Virus record (IMG/VR): IMGVR_UViG_3300004635_000002 | Location: 1-40,513 of that record | Strand: one strand, 5' to 3' | From: a virus | DNA length: 40,513 nucleotides | Part shown: positions 22,358 through 28,506 of the stretch, in pieces | How the letters are laid out: each line of letters starts with the position of its first letter | Numbering within the stretch: the stretch's first letter is position 1 | Made by a program: the position numbers and the translations under genes | Notes under the pieces: model-generated | The model's input: only the letters and a program-made list of their open reading frames with translations | What the model was told of the DNA's origin: nothing | The model's database searches: none

Positions 22358-24231
22358 TTAGTTACCGCTGCGTGTGCAGAGGACGTTTCGGATAGATGTA
22401 TCCTGAGTAATCGCTTGCGCTTGAGCAAACTTCACTGCAAGTGTCGCGTTTTGCGCGAGCATGCCAGAATAGTATGGATCTCTGTAAATGAGATTCATGC
22501 TATAGCCGTCTTGGTTGATATGAGTAATAGCCTGTTTTCCTACGACTGTATTGTAATACACATCGCGGGAATTTGCAGACGCTCCTCTAGCAACCGGCGC
22601 TTCAGAGCTAGCTAGGATTCGGATGTTGTATACCGAACCATACTCGCTGGGAAGTGCACTACTGTTTTGTGGCATTCTGTTACTTTTGTGACCCAGTAAC
22701 TCTGTTTTCCGGGCGGGAATCCCTCTTCGGAGACTCCTCTCTATGTTTCCATAGAGTTCAGACTATCGCATCCCTTGCGGGCCTCTGGGTTTAGTCGTTC
22801 AGGCTGATCTATAGATTCTAAATATAGTCCGGATGCTTTCATGTATGAATCTGAAACGGGGAGGTAGATACCGCTTCCCAAAAGATACTCCTCATCATTA
22901 TTTTCACACTCGATAAGCAAACTTCCATAATCATCCATAATCTTGCCCCTTGTTGTCCTCATGCTGCGAGGAATTTCAAGTCAATTACCAAAGGTTTTAG
23001 AACTACACACATTTTATAGTTCCACTGGGAAATAAAACCAGACCCAGTGAGTCCATCAAAGTCGGGTTGCAGCTCAGTTGAGCTTAGCATAAAATATGCT
23101 GAGCGAATTGGGCCTGTACCGAATCTGTCCATACCTTCGATGCCTGACATGAACTTGTAGGCATTGTTGGTATCTAGCGTCGCAGCCACAAGGCTGAAAT
23201 CGCTGACTCCCAGGTTAGTGGGGTTGTCCTTGCTGTTACTTTTGTGACCTAGACTACAAACATCTAGGCGGAGGCTTTCTCTACTTACCTCTCACTATGT
23301 TTCCATAGTGTTCAGAGCACCGCATCCCTTTTCCCTACATCTTCTCTGCCATTCATCATAATTTAATGATGATTCAGATCCATACTCGGGAATAGGGTCT
23401 TCTCGCTTGCTACGTTCAGGCTGATTTGGAAGTGTTCTCCAATGAGTTATGTCTTGAATGGAATAGCCATTAATATCCTGCCATTCTCCATTACATAATT
23501 GTGCTACAGACATATACTTTCCATCTGTAACCAATACCCATTCATCTTTTTTGGGTATTTCATTTTTGATCCAATCCATAATCTTGCCCCTTGTTGTCGC
23601 CGTTCAAAAGCTGGTAATTGGAGGGAATCTAACCCACGAGTCAGCATCTTTACCATTGATTTGCTGAAGACCGATTAGAAGAGCTATTCGCTCTTCTTGG
23701 GGGGTTCCATAACTCAAACATTTCTATACTTCAATTACCATAAATTTACGCTGCGAGTTCCAAGTCCATCAGAGAAGATTTTAAAACGGCAACATTTCTA
23801 CCGTTTGCTCCCCCTGCTGCATTGATCGTTGTTGCCGCAGATACAATGTAGTCTCGGAGAATCAAATCCTCGGCCTGTCTCATGGCTACTGCCAATCTTT
23901 CGGATACCCAAGCCAGGACTCCTTCCTGATCTTGTAAGATAACCTGTTCGTTGATGATACAGCCAGTTCCAAAAAATGCCATCTGGGCATCTATGATGTC
24001 CCGTTGTGGTACTTGGGCTGGCGGGTCTATGCCTGAGTTCCCCAACTGAATTGTTGGAGGAACCAATGCCCTAGGTCTCATAAATCTGCAAGTTGTCCCG
24101 CCATTCGCTGGCATAGAGACCTTATCGCAGATAGCGATGTAGTTCATTGTGGGAGTCGGCACATACAACATAGCAGGCGCGAGCGACTGCAGGATCATAG
24201 GACCGAGGTTCCCTGTATTAGTAATCGACAT
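22358..24231 (-). CDS. Major capsid protein (N4-gp56 type), three exons split by two group I introns
   Basis: Exons are 24231-23800 (144 codons), 23228-23016 (71) and 22672-22358 (104 plus stop). Joined, they give 319 residues in one uninterrupted frame. All three exons read as one N4-gp56-family coat: TTCRFMRPRAL and RQAEDLILRDYIV in exon 1, the exon 1/2 junction GGANG-DNPTNLGVSDF, then EGMDRFGTGPIRSAYFM in exon 2, and the exon 2/3 junction QWNY-PQNSSALPSEYGSVYNIR. Both junctions fall on codon boundaries and on conserved stretches. Unspliced, exon 1 would add 17 foreign residues and stop. It forms the shell around the scaffold product (24969-25631). Confidence 0.92.
22673..23015 (-). ncRNA. 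Group I intron 2 in the major capsid gene
   Basis: 343 nt. P1: the exon end GGAACTAT (23023-23016) pairs with GTAGTTCT (23006-22999), with the U-G at the splice site. P10: TGTG (23009-23006) with CACA in exon 3. P7: GACTA (22796-22792) with TAGTC (22765-22761). P9: CTCTATG-GAAA-CATAGAG (22756-22739). The last base is G (22673). The core segments around GACAACAAGGGGCAAG and the 3' tail are shared with intron 1. Two P7 pairs differ from intron 1 in a compensatory way, which supports a functional fold. The ORF 22741-22938 lies inside. Confidence 0.92.
22741..22938 (-). CDS. Intron 2-encoded small protein
   Basis: The protein has 65 residues from the ATG that aligns with the start in intron 1; an earlier in-frame ATG at 22962 lies in the ribozyme core. 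The body (MDDYGSLLIECENNDEEYLL, then SGIYLPVSDSYMKASG) has no recognised family. It ends GCDSLNSMET, the same frame and core sequence as the intron 1 protein, and shares the QPER codons that encode P7. It may be a real small protein or a decayed one kept open by the ribozyme. Confidence 0.45.
   Translation of the reverse strand: MDDYGSLLIECENNDEEYLLGSGIYLPVSDSYMKASGLYLESIDQPERLNPEARKGCDSLNSMET
23229..23799 (-). ncRNA. Group I intron 1 in the major capsid gene
   Basis: 571 nt. P1: the exon end AAACGGT (23806-23800) pairs fully with GCCGTTT in the intron (23790-23784), leaving the usual U-G at the splice site. P10: GTTG (23793-23790) matches CAAC at the start of exon 2. P7: GTAGCA (23413-23408) with TGCTC (23319-23315), one bulge. 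P9: CACTATG-GAAA-CATAGTG (23310-23293). The last base is G. The 3' tail GGTCACAAAAGTAACAG is identical in intron 2. A roughly 170-nt extension, closed by TGGTAATTG/CAATTACCA, is present here and absent from intron 2. The DUF551-type ORF 23295-23579 is inside. Confidence 0.92.
23295..23579 (-). CDS. Intron 1-encoded DUF551-type protein
   Basis: The protein has 94 residues. MDWIKNEIPKKDEWVLVTDG and ITHWRTLPNQP match the DUF551 pattern, not a homing endonuclease. Its start sits just after the core segment AAGGGGCAAG, which may serve as the ribosome binding site. Its last codons (GCGALNTMET) run through the 3' strand of P7 and the P9 hairpin, so the protein ends are dictated by ribozyme sequence. 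Intron-borne DUF551 is unusual. Expression from the unspliced precursor or free intron is plausible but unproven. Confidence 0.6.
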   Translation of the reverse strand: MDWIKNEIPKKDEWVLVTDGKYMSVAQLCNGEWQDINGYSIQDITHWRTLPNQPERSKREDPIPEYGSESSLNYDEWQRRCREKGCGALNTMET

Positions 24232-24475
24232 GATTTACCTTATTGTCGAGTTATATGATATGCAGAACCGTGGACGAAAGCGTACTACGTCCGTTCTCTA
24301 ACACATCTGAAGAAGATGGCGAGCCCTTCTAACGCCGAATGCGAACCAACATAGAGGATTTAATGCGTCCATTAACTCGATGTTGATTGCTAAAATCCCG
24401 ATAACGCGGGGAGCGAAGCCGAAATATACTTATTCTAGCTTTTTAAGGCTAGTGTAGTAGGCTTATTCTTCGAAT
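24232..24475 (-). promoter_or_regulatory. Structured 5' leader of the major capsid gene
   Basis: About 244 nt with no ORF, between 24476-24697 and the capsid start. Read leftward it holds successive hairpins: a 9-pair stem AATCAACAT/ATGTTGGTT (24388-24380 with 24352-24344) enclosing TTAATG-gacg-CATTAA (24375-24360), then CATCT/AGATG (24318-24304), then GGACG/CGTCC (24292-24272). Upstream is CTAGC/GCTAG near 24434-24451. Such density suggests a structured RNA, perhaps a translational or stability element for the most-expressed gene. Function inferred. Confidence 0.5.
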
Positions 24476-24697
24476 TTAAGGATGATATCCACAAAAAGGA
24501 CAAAAATTCACTTCTAGCTCATTAGAATATCCATCTTCATATGGATCACCATCTTCTATTTTCAAAAGCAATTTAGGAAAACTCCATGAGTATGACACGC
24601 AAGTCAATAAATAATCCTTAGATTGGCATTTATGTTGGAGGGGACTTACCACAGATTCATAATTACCATTAGGAAGCATTTGCATTTCTGTTTTCAT
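24476..24697 (-). CDS. Small protein with C-terminal zinc-finger-like motif
   Basis: The protein has 73 residues. It ends EVNFCPFCGYHP, a CPxCG knuckle, and has upstream Cys residues (HKCQSK, LTCVSYS) that could complete a zinc site. It starts seven bases after the stop of 24704-24835. Function unknown. Its place between scaffold and capsid genes is unusual for a virion component, so it may be an accessory gene. Confidence 0.6.
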   Translation of the reverse strand: MKTEMQMLPNGNYESVVSPLQHKCQSKDYLLTCVSYSWSFPKLLLKIEDGDPYEDGYSNELEVNFCPFCGYHP

Positions 24698-24703
24698 GCG
24701 AAC

Positions 24704-24835
24704 CTATTTCCTCTTAGACTTTCTCTGAGTCTCTAAAGAGATAGCCACAGCTTGCTTTTGAGGTTTACCAGCTTCCATTTCCTTCTTAATGTTCTTTCCA
24801 ACGGCCTTTTTGCTAGAGCTTTTGATAAGAGGCAT
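24704..24835 (-). CDS. Small basic phage protein (DUF6496-like)
   Basis: The protein has 43 residues, shorter than usual cut-offs. MPLIKSSSKKAVGKNIKKEM followed by EAGKPQKQAVAISLETQRK is the signature of a very common short phage protein of the DUF6496 type, usually encoded near capsid genes. The role is unknown. It is the first gene after the terminator at 24856-24886. Confidence 0.8.
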   Translation of the reverse strand: MPLIKSSSKKAVGKNIKKEMEAGKPQKQAVAISLETQRKSKRK

Positions 24836-24855
24836 ATTTTACCTGCGGTTTAATG

Positions 24856-24886
24856 AAAAACCCCCATGGGTATGAGACCATGAGGG
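24856..24886 (-). terminator. Intrinsic terminator after the scaffold gene
   Basis: Reading leftward, CCCTCATGG pairs with CCATGGGGG (nine pairs, one U-G) across an 8-base loop and is followed by TTTTT. It lies about 80 bases past the scaffold stop, so scaffold and capsid transcripts are probably separated or attenuated here. Confidence 0.88.
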
Positions 24887-24968
24887 AGTGTGTGAACTCG
24901 GCGACGATGTACCATATGAGCTGCTTTACATATAGCGATGCCATTCTAGGCATTGAGTTGCTTTAAGA

Positions 24969-25631
24969 TCAACCTAATCTGAGGCGGTTCTTGAGATCCT
25001 GCATCTTCTGGTACGCGCTCTTCTGACCCGTGGCGCTAAAATCTCCTGCAGCTGCATAAGGAGCAGAAGCAATACCAGAGGGCTGATAATAAGCGCTTCT
25101 TCGATTGTTATTAATGGTGTCCTGGATGGGCTTAGGTTCATCTTTCTTATGCACTCCAAAAGCCTTGATGTTCTCATAAACTAGCTTTTGGCGCTCGAAG
25201 TTGTCTGGCATGCCTAGGATGGCATTGGCAACTTTTGGATGCTTCTCTACAAATCTTTGAAGCACTTCTGGAGACATCACCTCTTGGAAGTCTGTGTTCT
25301 CTTTCAGGTAGTTCACCTGGCGCTCTTGCTCGATGAGAGCTGTGGCTCTTTGTTCTACCTTCTGATCGAATCTAGACTCTAAGCTCTTCTCGAACTTCGA
25401 CAGCTTCTTATCTAGGGTCCTAGGATCAACGTAGGGCTCATTAGAGTAGTCGTCATCGTCATCAACCTGCTTAGGCTGCTTCATGAGCCTTTTAAGCTCC
25501 TCTACCTCTTGTTTGAGGGCTACCTTCTCTTCCCTTTCTTTCTCTAGAGACTTACGAATATTAACGATGTTCTTTTCTAGATCTGTTGGTTGCTTATCTT
25601 GAGTCTGCTCAACTTGATTTGGAACTGTCAT
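24969..25631 (-). CDS. Capsid scaffolding protein
   Basis: The protein has 220 residues, is strongly charged and largely coiled coil (LEKEREEKVALKQEVEELKR near 30-50), with an acidic VDDDDDY stretch and a basic C-terminus ending AYQKMQDLKNRLRLG. A helical, acidic-then-basic protein encoded between portal and major capsid is the classical scaffold, which guides procapsid assembly through its basic C-terminal helix. The Tyr/Ala-rich linker AYYQPSGIASAPYAAAG is near residue 180. Confidence 0.85.
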   Translation of the reverse strand: MTVPNQVEQTQDKQPTDLEKNIVNIRKSLEKEREEKVALKQEVEELKRLMKQPKQVDDDDDYSNEPYVDPRTLDKKLSKFEKSLESRFDQKVEQRATALIEQERQVNYLKENTDFQEVMSPEVLQRFVEKHPKVANAILGMPDNFERQKLVYENIKAFGVHKKDEPKPIQDTINNNRRSAYYQPSGIASAPYAAAGDFSATGQKSAYQKMQDLKNRLRLG

Positions 25632-25644
25632 TCATACCTTTGCC

Positions 25645-25697
25645 TTGACGCTGGCTAGCGAGTTGCGTTACAACCCTATTAAAGTGAAAACTTTAAT
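25645..25697 (+). promoter_or_regulatory. Candidate promoter and leader hairpin for the plus-strand island
   Basis: TTGACG (25645-25650) and TTACAA (25668-25673) are 17 bp apart, a possible but weak -10. Immediately downstream ATTAAAGT-GAAA-ACTTTAAT (25678-25697) forms a perfect 8-pair hairpin closed by a GAAA loop, ending 12 bases before the start codon at 25710. The 78-bp gap also holds the upstream region of the divergent scaffold gene. Confidence 0.45.
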
Positions 25698-25709
25698 ATT
25701 AGGCAAAGC

Positions 25710-26171
25710 ATGAAAATATCCAGAATAGACGCACATGACAGATTCGAGCATTTCAAGAAACAAGACTTCTCGATTTCGGAGTGTTGCCAGGATCTAATAA
25801 ATCAGAAGCCATTTGGAGATCATCCATTCTACATCTTCGCTCACACTAGGACAGATGACGACGGAGTGACCAAGCGGCTTATATGGCAGCCTAGACTCAC
25901 CAAGCCCAAGGCTCAGAGCAACTCCATGCTATTCAAAGCCTATCCAGGAACCGACATCATCAAGATCTTATGGATGCTGCCAGCTCGCGAGATGTGGTCG
26001 CAATATGAGAAGGGAAAAATGACAGAAAACAAGATCGTCTCAGAAAGTATTCACGCTTTTTTGCATGATCTGGCTAAGCTTGAAGAAAGAGAAGATGACG
26101 ACCTATCCGATGTCCAGATAGACAGGATCTATGAAGACATCAGCAAACGCCACAGATTTAGGAAAATTTGA
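25710..26171 (+). CDS. Conserved phage accessory protein
   Basis: The protein has 153 residues. The motif string SECCQDLINQKPFGDHPFYI, then FAHTRTDDDGVTKRLIWQPR, then KAYPGTDIIKILWMLP looks like a soluble enzyme-like fold conserved in phages, but I cannot name its activity. It is the first gene of the rightward island that interrupts the leftward head genes. Only a weak AGG precedes the start. Confidence 0.6.
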   Translation: MKISRIDAHDRFEHFKKQDFSISECCQDLINQKPFGDHPFYIFAHTRTDDDGVTKRLIWQPRLTKPKAQSNSMLFKAYPGTDIIKILWMLPAREMWSQYEKGKMTENKIVSESIHAFLHDLAKLEEREDDDLSDVQIDRIYEDISKRHRFRKI

Positions 26172-26172
26172 T

Positions 26173-26541
26173 ATGATTTGGGGTTTTATAAAAGTTATAT
26201 TTTTTGCGACGATAATTGTCTTAGCAGTGTTCTTCCACTTCAGAACAGATCCAGGAGAAGGACAGAAAATAGGGCAAATAGTGAACCTGTCTAAAAAAGG
26301 CATCATGAGAAAAACCTGGGAAATGGAATTAATTCGAGGTGGCTTTGTAGATGGAAGCGGAACGATGGGCGCTGTGTTTCATTTGACCATAGAAAATGAC
26401 GAGCTAGCCAGTAAAGCTTTTCAATGCATGAATTCAGGCAGTGAGGTAAGGGTTTCTTACGAAATGGAATTTATGAGTAGCTCATGGAGATCAGAGAAAT
26501 CATCACCTAATTTCTGCAAGAGCATCGAGAAAATAAGATGA
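26173..26541 (+). CDS. Membrane-anchored phage protein
   Basis: The protein has 122 residues from the ATG one base past the previous stop; a longer frame to 26131 overlaps that gene. A single N-terminal helix (WGFIKVIFFATIIVLAVFF) is followed by HFRTDPGEGQKIGQIVNLSK, then MRKTWEMELIRGG, a pattern seen in a widespread short phage and enterobacterial family of unknown role. The soluble domain faces the outside if the helix is a signal anchor. The stop overlaps the next ATG (ATGA). Confidence 0.7.
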   Translation: MIWGFIKVIFFATIIVLAVFFHFRTDPGEGQKIGQIVNLSKKGIMRKTWEMELIRGGFVDGSGTMGAVFHLTIENDELASKAFQCMNSGSEVRVSYEMEFMSSSWRSEKSSPNFCKSIEKIR

Positions 26542-26741
26542 TACTCGCCAGATGGCAAAAGATAGACCTAGGACATGACTACTCAGCCGAGATCGTATTT
26601 CCTTGCCTTACGATGTACAAGCATGGCTCTCTATGCATCTGCGACTGTTGGCAGTGTTTCTACAACAAAAAGATCTACTGGTGTCCAATTCCAGTGCCTC
26701 CGAGTCTGTATTTTATTCCCAATACGAGGGCTGATAAATGA
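26538..26741 (+). CDS. DUF551-like protein, short copy
   Basis: The protein has 67 residues. RWQKIDLGHDYSAEIVFP opens it and YWCPIPVPP lies near the end, paralleling YWCPVPKCPE of 26780-27034. It overlaps both neighbours by ATGA junctions. It appears to be the first half of a duplicated gene pair (see the 13-codon remnant at 26738-26779). Confidence 0.55.
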   Translation: MILARWQKIDLGHDYSAEIVFPCLTMYKHGSLCICDCWQCFYNKKIYWCPIPVPPSLYFIPNTRADK

Positions 26742-26779
26742 CAAAACGTGAGCGAGAAGATTTGAGACGGATGGAATAA
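26738..26779 (+). pseudogene. 13-codon remnant of a duplicated gene start
   Basis: ATGACAAAACGTGAGCGAG here is identical to the start of 27021-27269, and it runs on only to MTKREREDLRRME before a stop. The matching order (DUF551-like gene, then MTKRER) occurs twice, so a tandem duplication followed by truncation is the likely history. The tiny frame is still coupled to both neighbours. Confidence 0.6.
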
Positions 26780-27034
26780 ATGACATGGATAGATATATGG
26801 GAAGAAGAACCCCCAAGAAATGAAGAAATTCTATTTTTGATAGGCAAAGGGGATATACATTTTGGAACTATATATGGTACAGAAAAACTGAGAAAATGCA
26901 CTTTCTACAGTTTTTGCAATAAAAACAATTATTCATGTGATGCATCTGAAGAATATCAGTATAGAGTTGTTTATTGGTGTCCTGTTCCAAAATGTCCTGA
27001 ATTATTAAACAGTGAAGACTATGACAAAACGTGA
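26780..27034 (+). CDS. DUF551-like protein
   Basis: The protein has 84 residues. MTWIDIWEEEPPRNEEILFL at the start and VVYWCPVPKCPELL at the end fit the DUF551 pattern (W..., paired P, V/LF, then W.P.P). The ATG lies directly after the stop of the 13-codon remnant. The 3' end overlaps the next gene by 14 bases. Function unknown. Confidence 0.65.
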   Translation: MTWIDIWEEEPPRNEEILFLIGKGDIHFGTIYGTEKLRKCTFYSFCNKNNYSCDASEEYQYRVVYWCPVPKCPELLNSEDYDKT

Positions 27035-27269
27035 GCGAGTGGAGGATCTAGGAGTTATCCTAGAGAAATGCAGAAGAATCTTCGAGCACGAAGTGTTTGA
27101 GATTTACTCAGGAAGAAACAAAGACTTCGCAGATTGGATCATGGAACCAGATAAAGAGGAAAGATACGAAATCCTGAGAAAGATGATCTATGGGATGGAT
27201 GAGGTGAAAAGTGTCCTGTACGAAATTTCAGATCTTGCAATGGGGGACTCTGATGAGGATATCGTCTAA
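27021..27269 (+). CDS. Hypothetical helical protein
   Basis: The protein has 82 residues from ATG 27021 (MTKRERVEDLGVILEKCRRI). It is charged and helical, ending in an acidic tail (GDSDEDIV). It is the intact version of the remnant at 26738. No family recognised. Confidence 0.55.
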   Translation: MTKRERVEDLGVILEKCRRIFEHEVFEIYSGRNKDFADWIMEPDKEERYEILRKMIYGMDEVKSVLYEISDLAMGDSDEDIV

Positions 27270-27459
27270 GCTATTATCTATTCTTATAGAGGCCATGACG
27301 CATCTTGCCGACAACCTAAAAGAGGTATTCAAAGGCTTGTGCGTGTGCCTATCCATTCTTGTCATATGTCTTCTGATGGTCTCTTTTCTGCCAATAAGCC
27401 TGATAGCTGACTTCTTATACAACATCTCCGAAAGATATCTAAACAAAGAGACACACTAA
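27253..27459 (+). CDS. Small membrane protein
   Basis: The protein has 68 residues from ATG 27253 (MRISSKLLSILIEAM), with GGGGGA upstream. A later ATG at 27295 is possible, but its AGAGG is too close. A strong hydrophobic helix, GLCVCLSILVICLLMVSFLP, is followed by a second half-hydrophobic stretch. The stop shares a base with the next ATG (TAATG). Function unknown. Confidence 0.55.
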   Translation: MRISSKLLSILIEAMTHLADNLKEVFKGLCVCLSILVICLLMVSFLPISLIADFLYNISERYLNKETH

Positions 27460-27731
27460 TGGAAACAGGACCAACAGAATCTGGCTTTGAAATGTTCATG
27501 CAAGAGAACACAAAGATTGAAGACTCACTTTTGAATGTCTTTGATGGAATGCAATACAGCTCATGCATTGCATCTACAGCTAAAGTGCTAGGCGTTTTGC
27601 TTGGGAATATGACACTTGATACGGATGAGTTTAAGAGGGTGGTAGAATCTGCTATGGCTCTTGTGATAAACACTGCCTCGGGACTAAGAAAGAGACCAGA
27701 AGAGGTTAAACAACCGACTTCGGAGGCGTAG
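27459..27731 (+). CDS. Hypothetical helical protein, last gene of the island
   Basis: The protein has 90 residues. The middle (SCIASTAKVLGVLLGNMTLD, then EFKRVVESAMALVIN) resembles the size and helix pattern of the 1229-2024 trio. It converges on the leftward gene 27706-27891 with a 26-base overlap, and no terminator is visible there. Function unknown. Confidence 0.55.
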   Translation: METGPTESGFEMFMQENTKIEDSLLNVFDGMQYSSCIASTAKVLGVLLGNMTLDTDEFKRVVESAMALVINTASGLRKRPEEVKQPTSEA

Positions 27732-27891
27732 AGAGCTGCTTTCTAGAAACAGGAATATATCCCACCGATTGCCCCCTCATACGACCTGTAGGCTGCTTGA
27801 AGCCCGTGCCGTAGTAGTCTCCTGCAGCGGGCATTCTTCCATCTACGGTATTTTTTCCAGGAGTTGCCATCTTCTGGATTTTGCGTTTCAT
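27706..27891 (-). CDS. Small basic virion-region protein, copy 2
   Basis: The protein has 61 residues. AAGDYYGTGFKQPTGRMRGQ parallels HAGDNYGSGYTQPVGTHKAS in the gene just upstream (27888-28100), so the two are duplicates. An ATGA overlap couples them. They follow the portal and may be minor virion or head-completion factors; the role is inferred from position. Confidence 0.6.
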   Translation of the reverse strand: MKRKIQKMATPGKNTVDGRMPAAGDYYGTGFKQPTGRMRGQSVGYIPVSRKQLSTPPKSVV

Positions 27892-28100
27892 ATGCCCATC
27901 TCATCGACAGAGAAGCATTGACACTGCATGGGGATTGGTCCCTTTGAGGATGCTTTGTGAGTGCCCACAGGCTGAGTGTAGCCAGAACCATAGTTATCTC
28001 CTGCGTGAAGAAAAAGGCCCGTCGTGGCCTGTTCTTTTGTGGGAGCTACAAAGGCTTTCCCAGCTTTTCTTTCTTTGGGAGCTATGCGATTCTTAAACAT
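27888..28100 (-). CDS. Small basic virion-region protein, copy 1
   Basis: The protein has 70 residues from ATG 28100, with GAGG five bases upstream; the frame stays open to 28196, but those starts lack a site. KNRIAPKERKAGKAFVAPTK, then AGDNYGSGYTQPVG shares the GD.YG.G..QP.G core with 27706-27891. Function unknown. Confidence 0.6.
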   Translation of the reverse strand: MFKNRIAPKERKAGKAFVAPTKEQATTGLFLHAGDNYGSGYTQPVGTHKASSKGPIPMQCQCFSVDEMGI

Positions 28101-28206
28101 ACATGCCTCATAAAATTGCGCACATGTCTTGGGAAGACTCATCGGGCGAGTACGCGCGCCATACGCTAGGTGAATGGACAGTACCCATTCTATCACCCAA
28201 CCTAAA

Positions 28207-28425
28207 TTAGTAGCGGTATCCAGGCTTCATGGGACGGCCTTTGATTTTGCCCTCTCCCATCTCCTGATCGCGACGGATCTTCTCTGTCGTATCTGGATAG
28301 TCCATGATAGCACCTGCACCCTCTGCGGAGTGCTCTTGTTTCATCTTAGCTCCATCGGGATAAACCTTCCCTTTAGAGCCTTTGCCAATCCAGCTGGAGT
28401 GGTCATTTATCATTCTGCCGGCCAT
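28207..28425 (-). CDS. Small virion-region protein
   Basis: The protein has 72 residues. MAGRMINDHSSWIGKGSKGK and a C-terminal KIKGRPMKPGYRY are typical of short basic proteins encoded right after podovirus portals. The gene follows the portal by 75 bases, a gap that contains two hairpins. Function unknown. Confidence 0.6.
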   Translation of the reverse strand: MAGRMINDHSSWIGKGSKGKVYPDGAKMKQEHSAEGAGAIMDYPDTTEKIRRDQEMGEGKIKGRPMKPGYRY

Positions 28426-28444
28426 TGTGTCCCCCTTGGGATTT

Positions 28445-28506
28445 TGGTATGGATTCTACCATACCAGAAATTATTTTAAAGCGTAATGCAATCAAATAGA
28501 TTACGC
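28445..28506 (-). promoter_or_regulatory. Two inverted repeats after the portal gene
   Basis: TGGTATGG/CCATACCA (28445-28466, 6-base loop) and GCGTAAT/ATTACGC (28481-28506, 12-base loop, covering the portal stop). Read leftward, the second is followed by TTTAAAAT, so it could be a weak terminator. The first lacks a T-run and may be an RNA processing or stability hairpin. Confidence 0.4.

Noticed and set aside
22358-24231. Capsid gene as a frameshifted or stop-containing pseudogene
   Set aside because: The interrupting segments have precise group I intron boundaries and pairings, and the exons join in frame on conserved residues.
28174-28479. 101-residue plus-strand frame
   Set aside because: Opposite the small post-portal gene and hairpins; no ribosome binding site and no family features.
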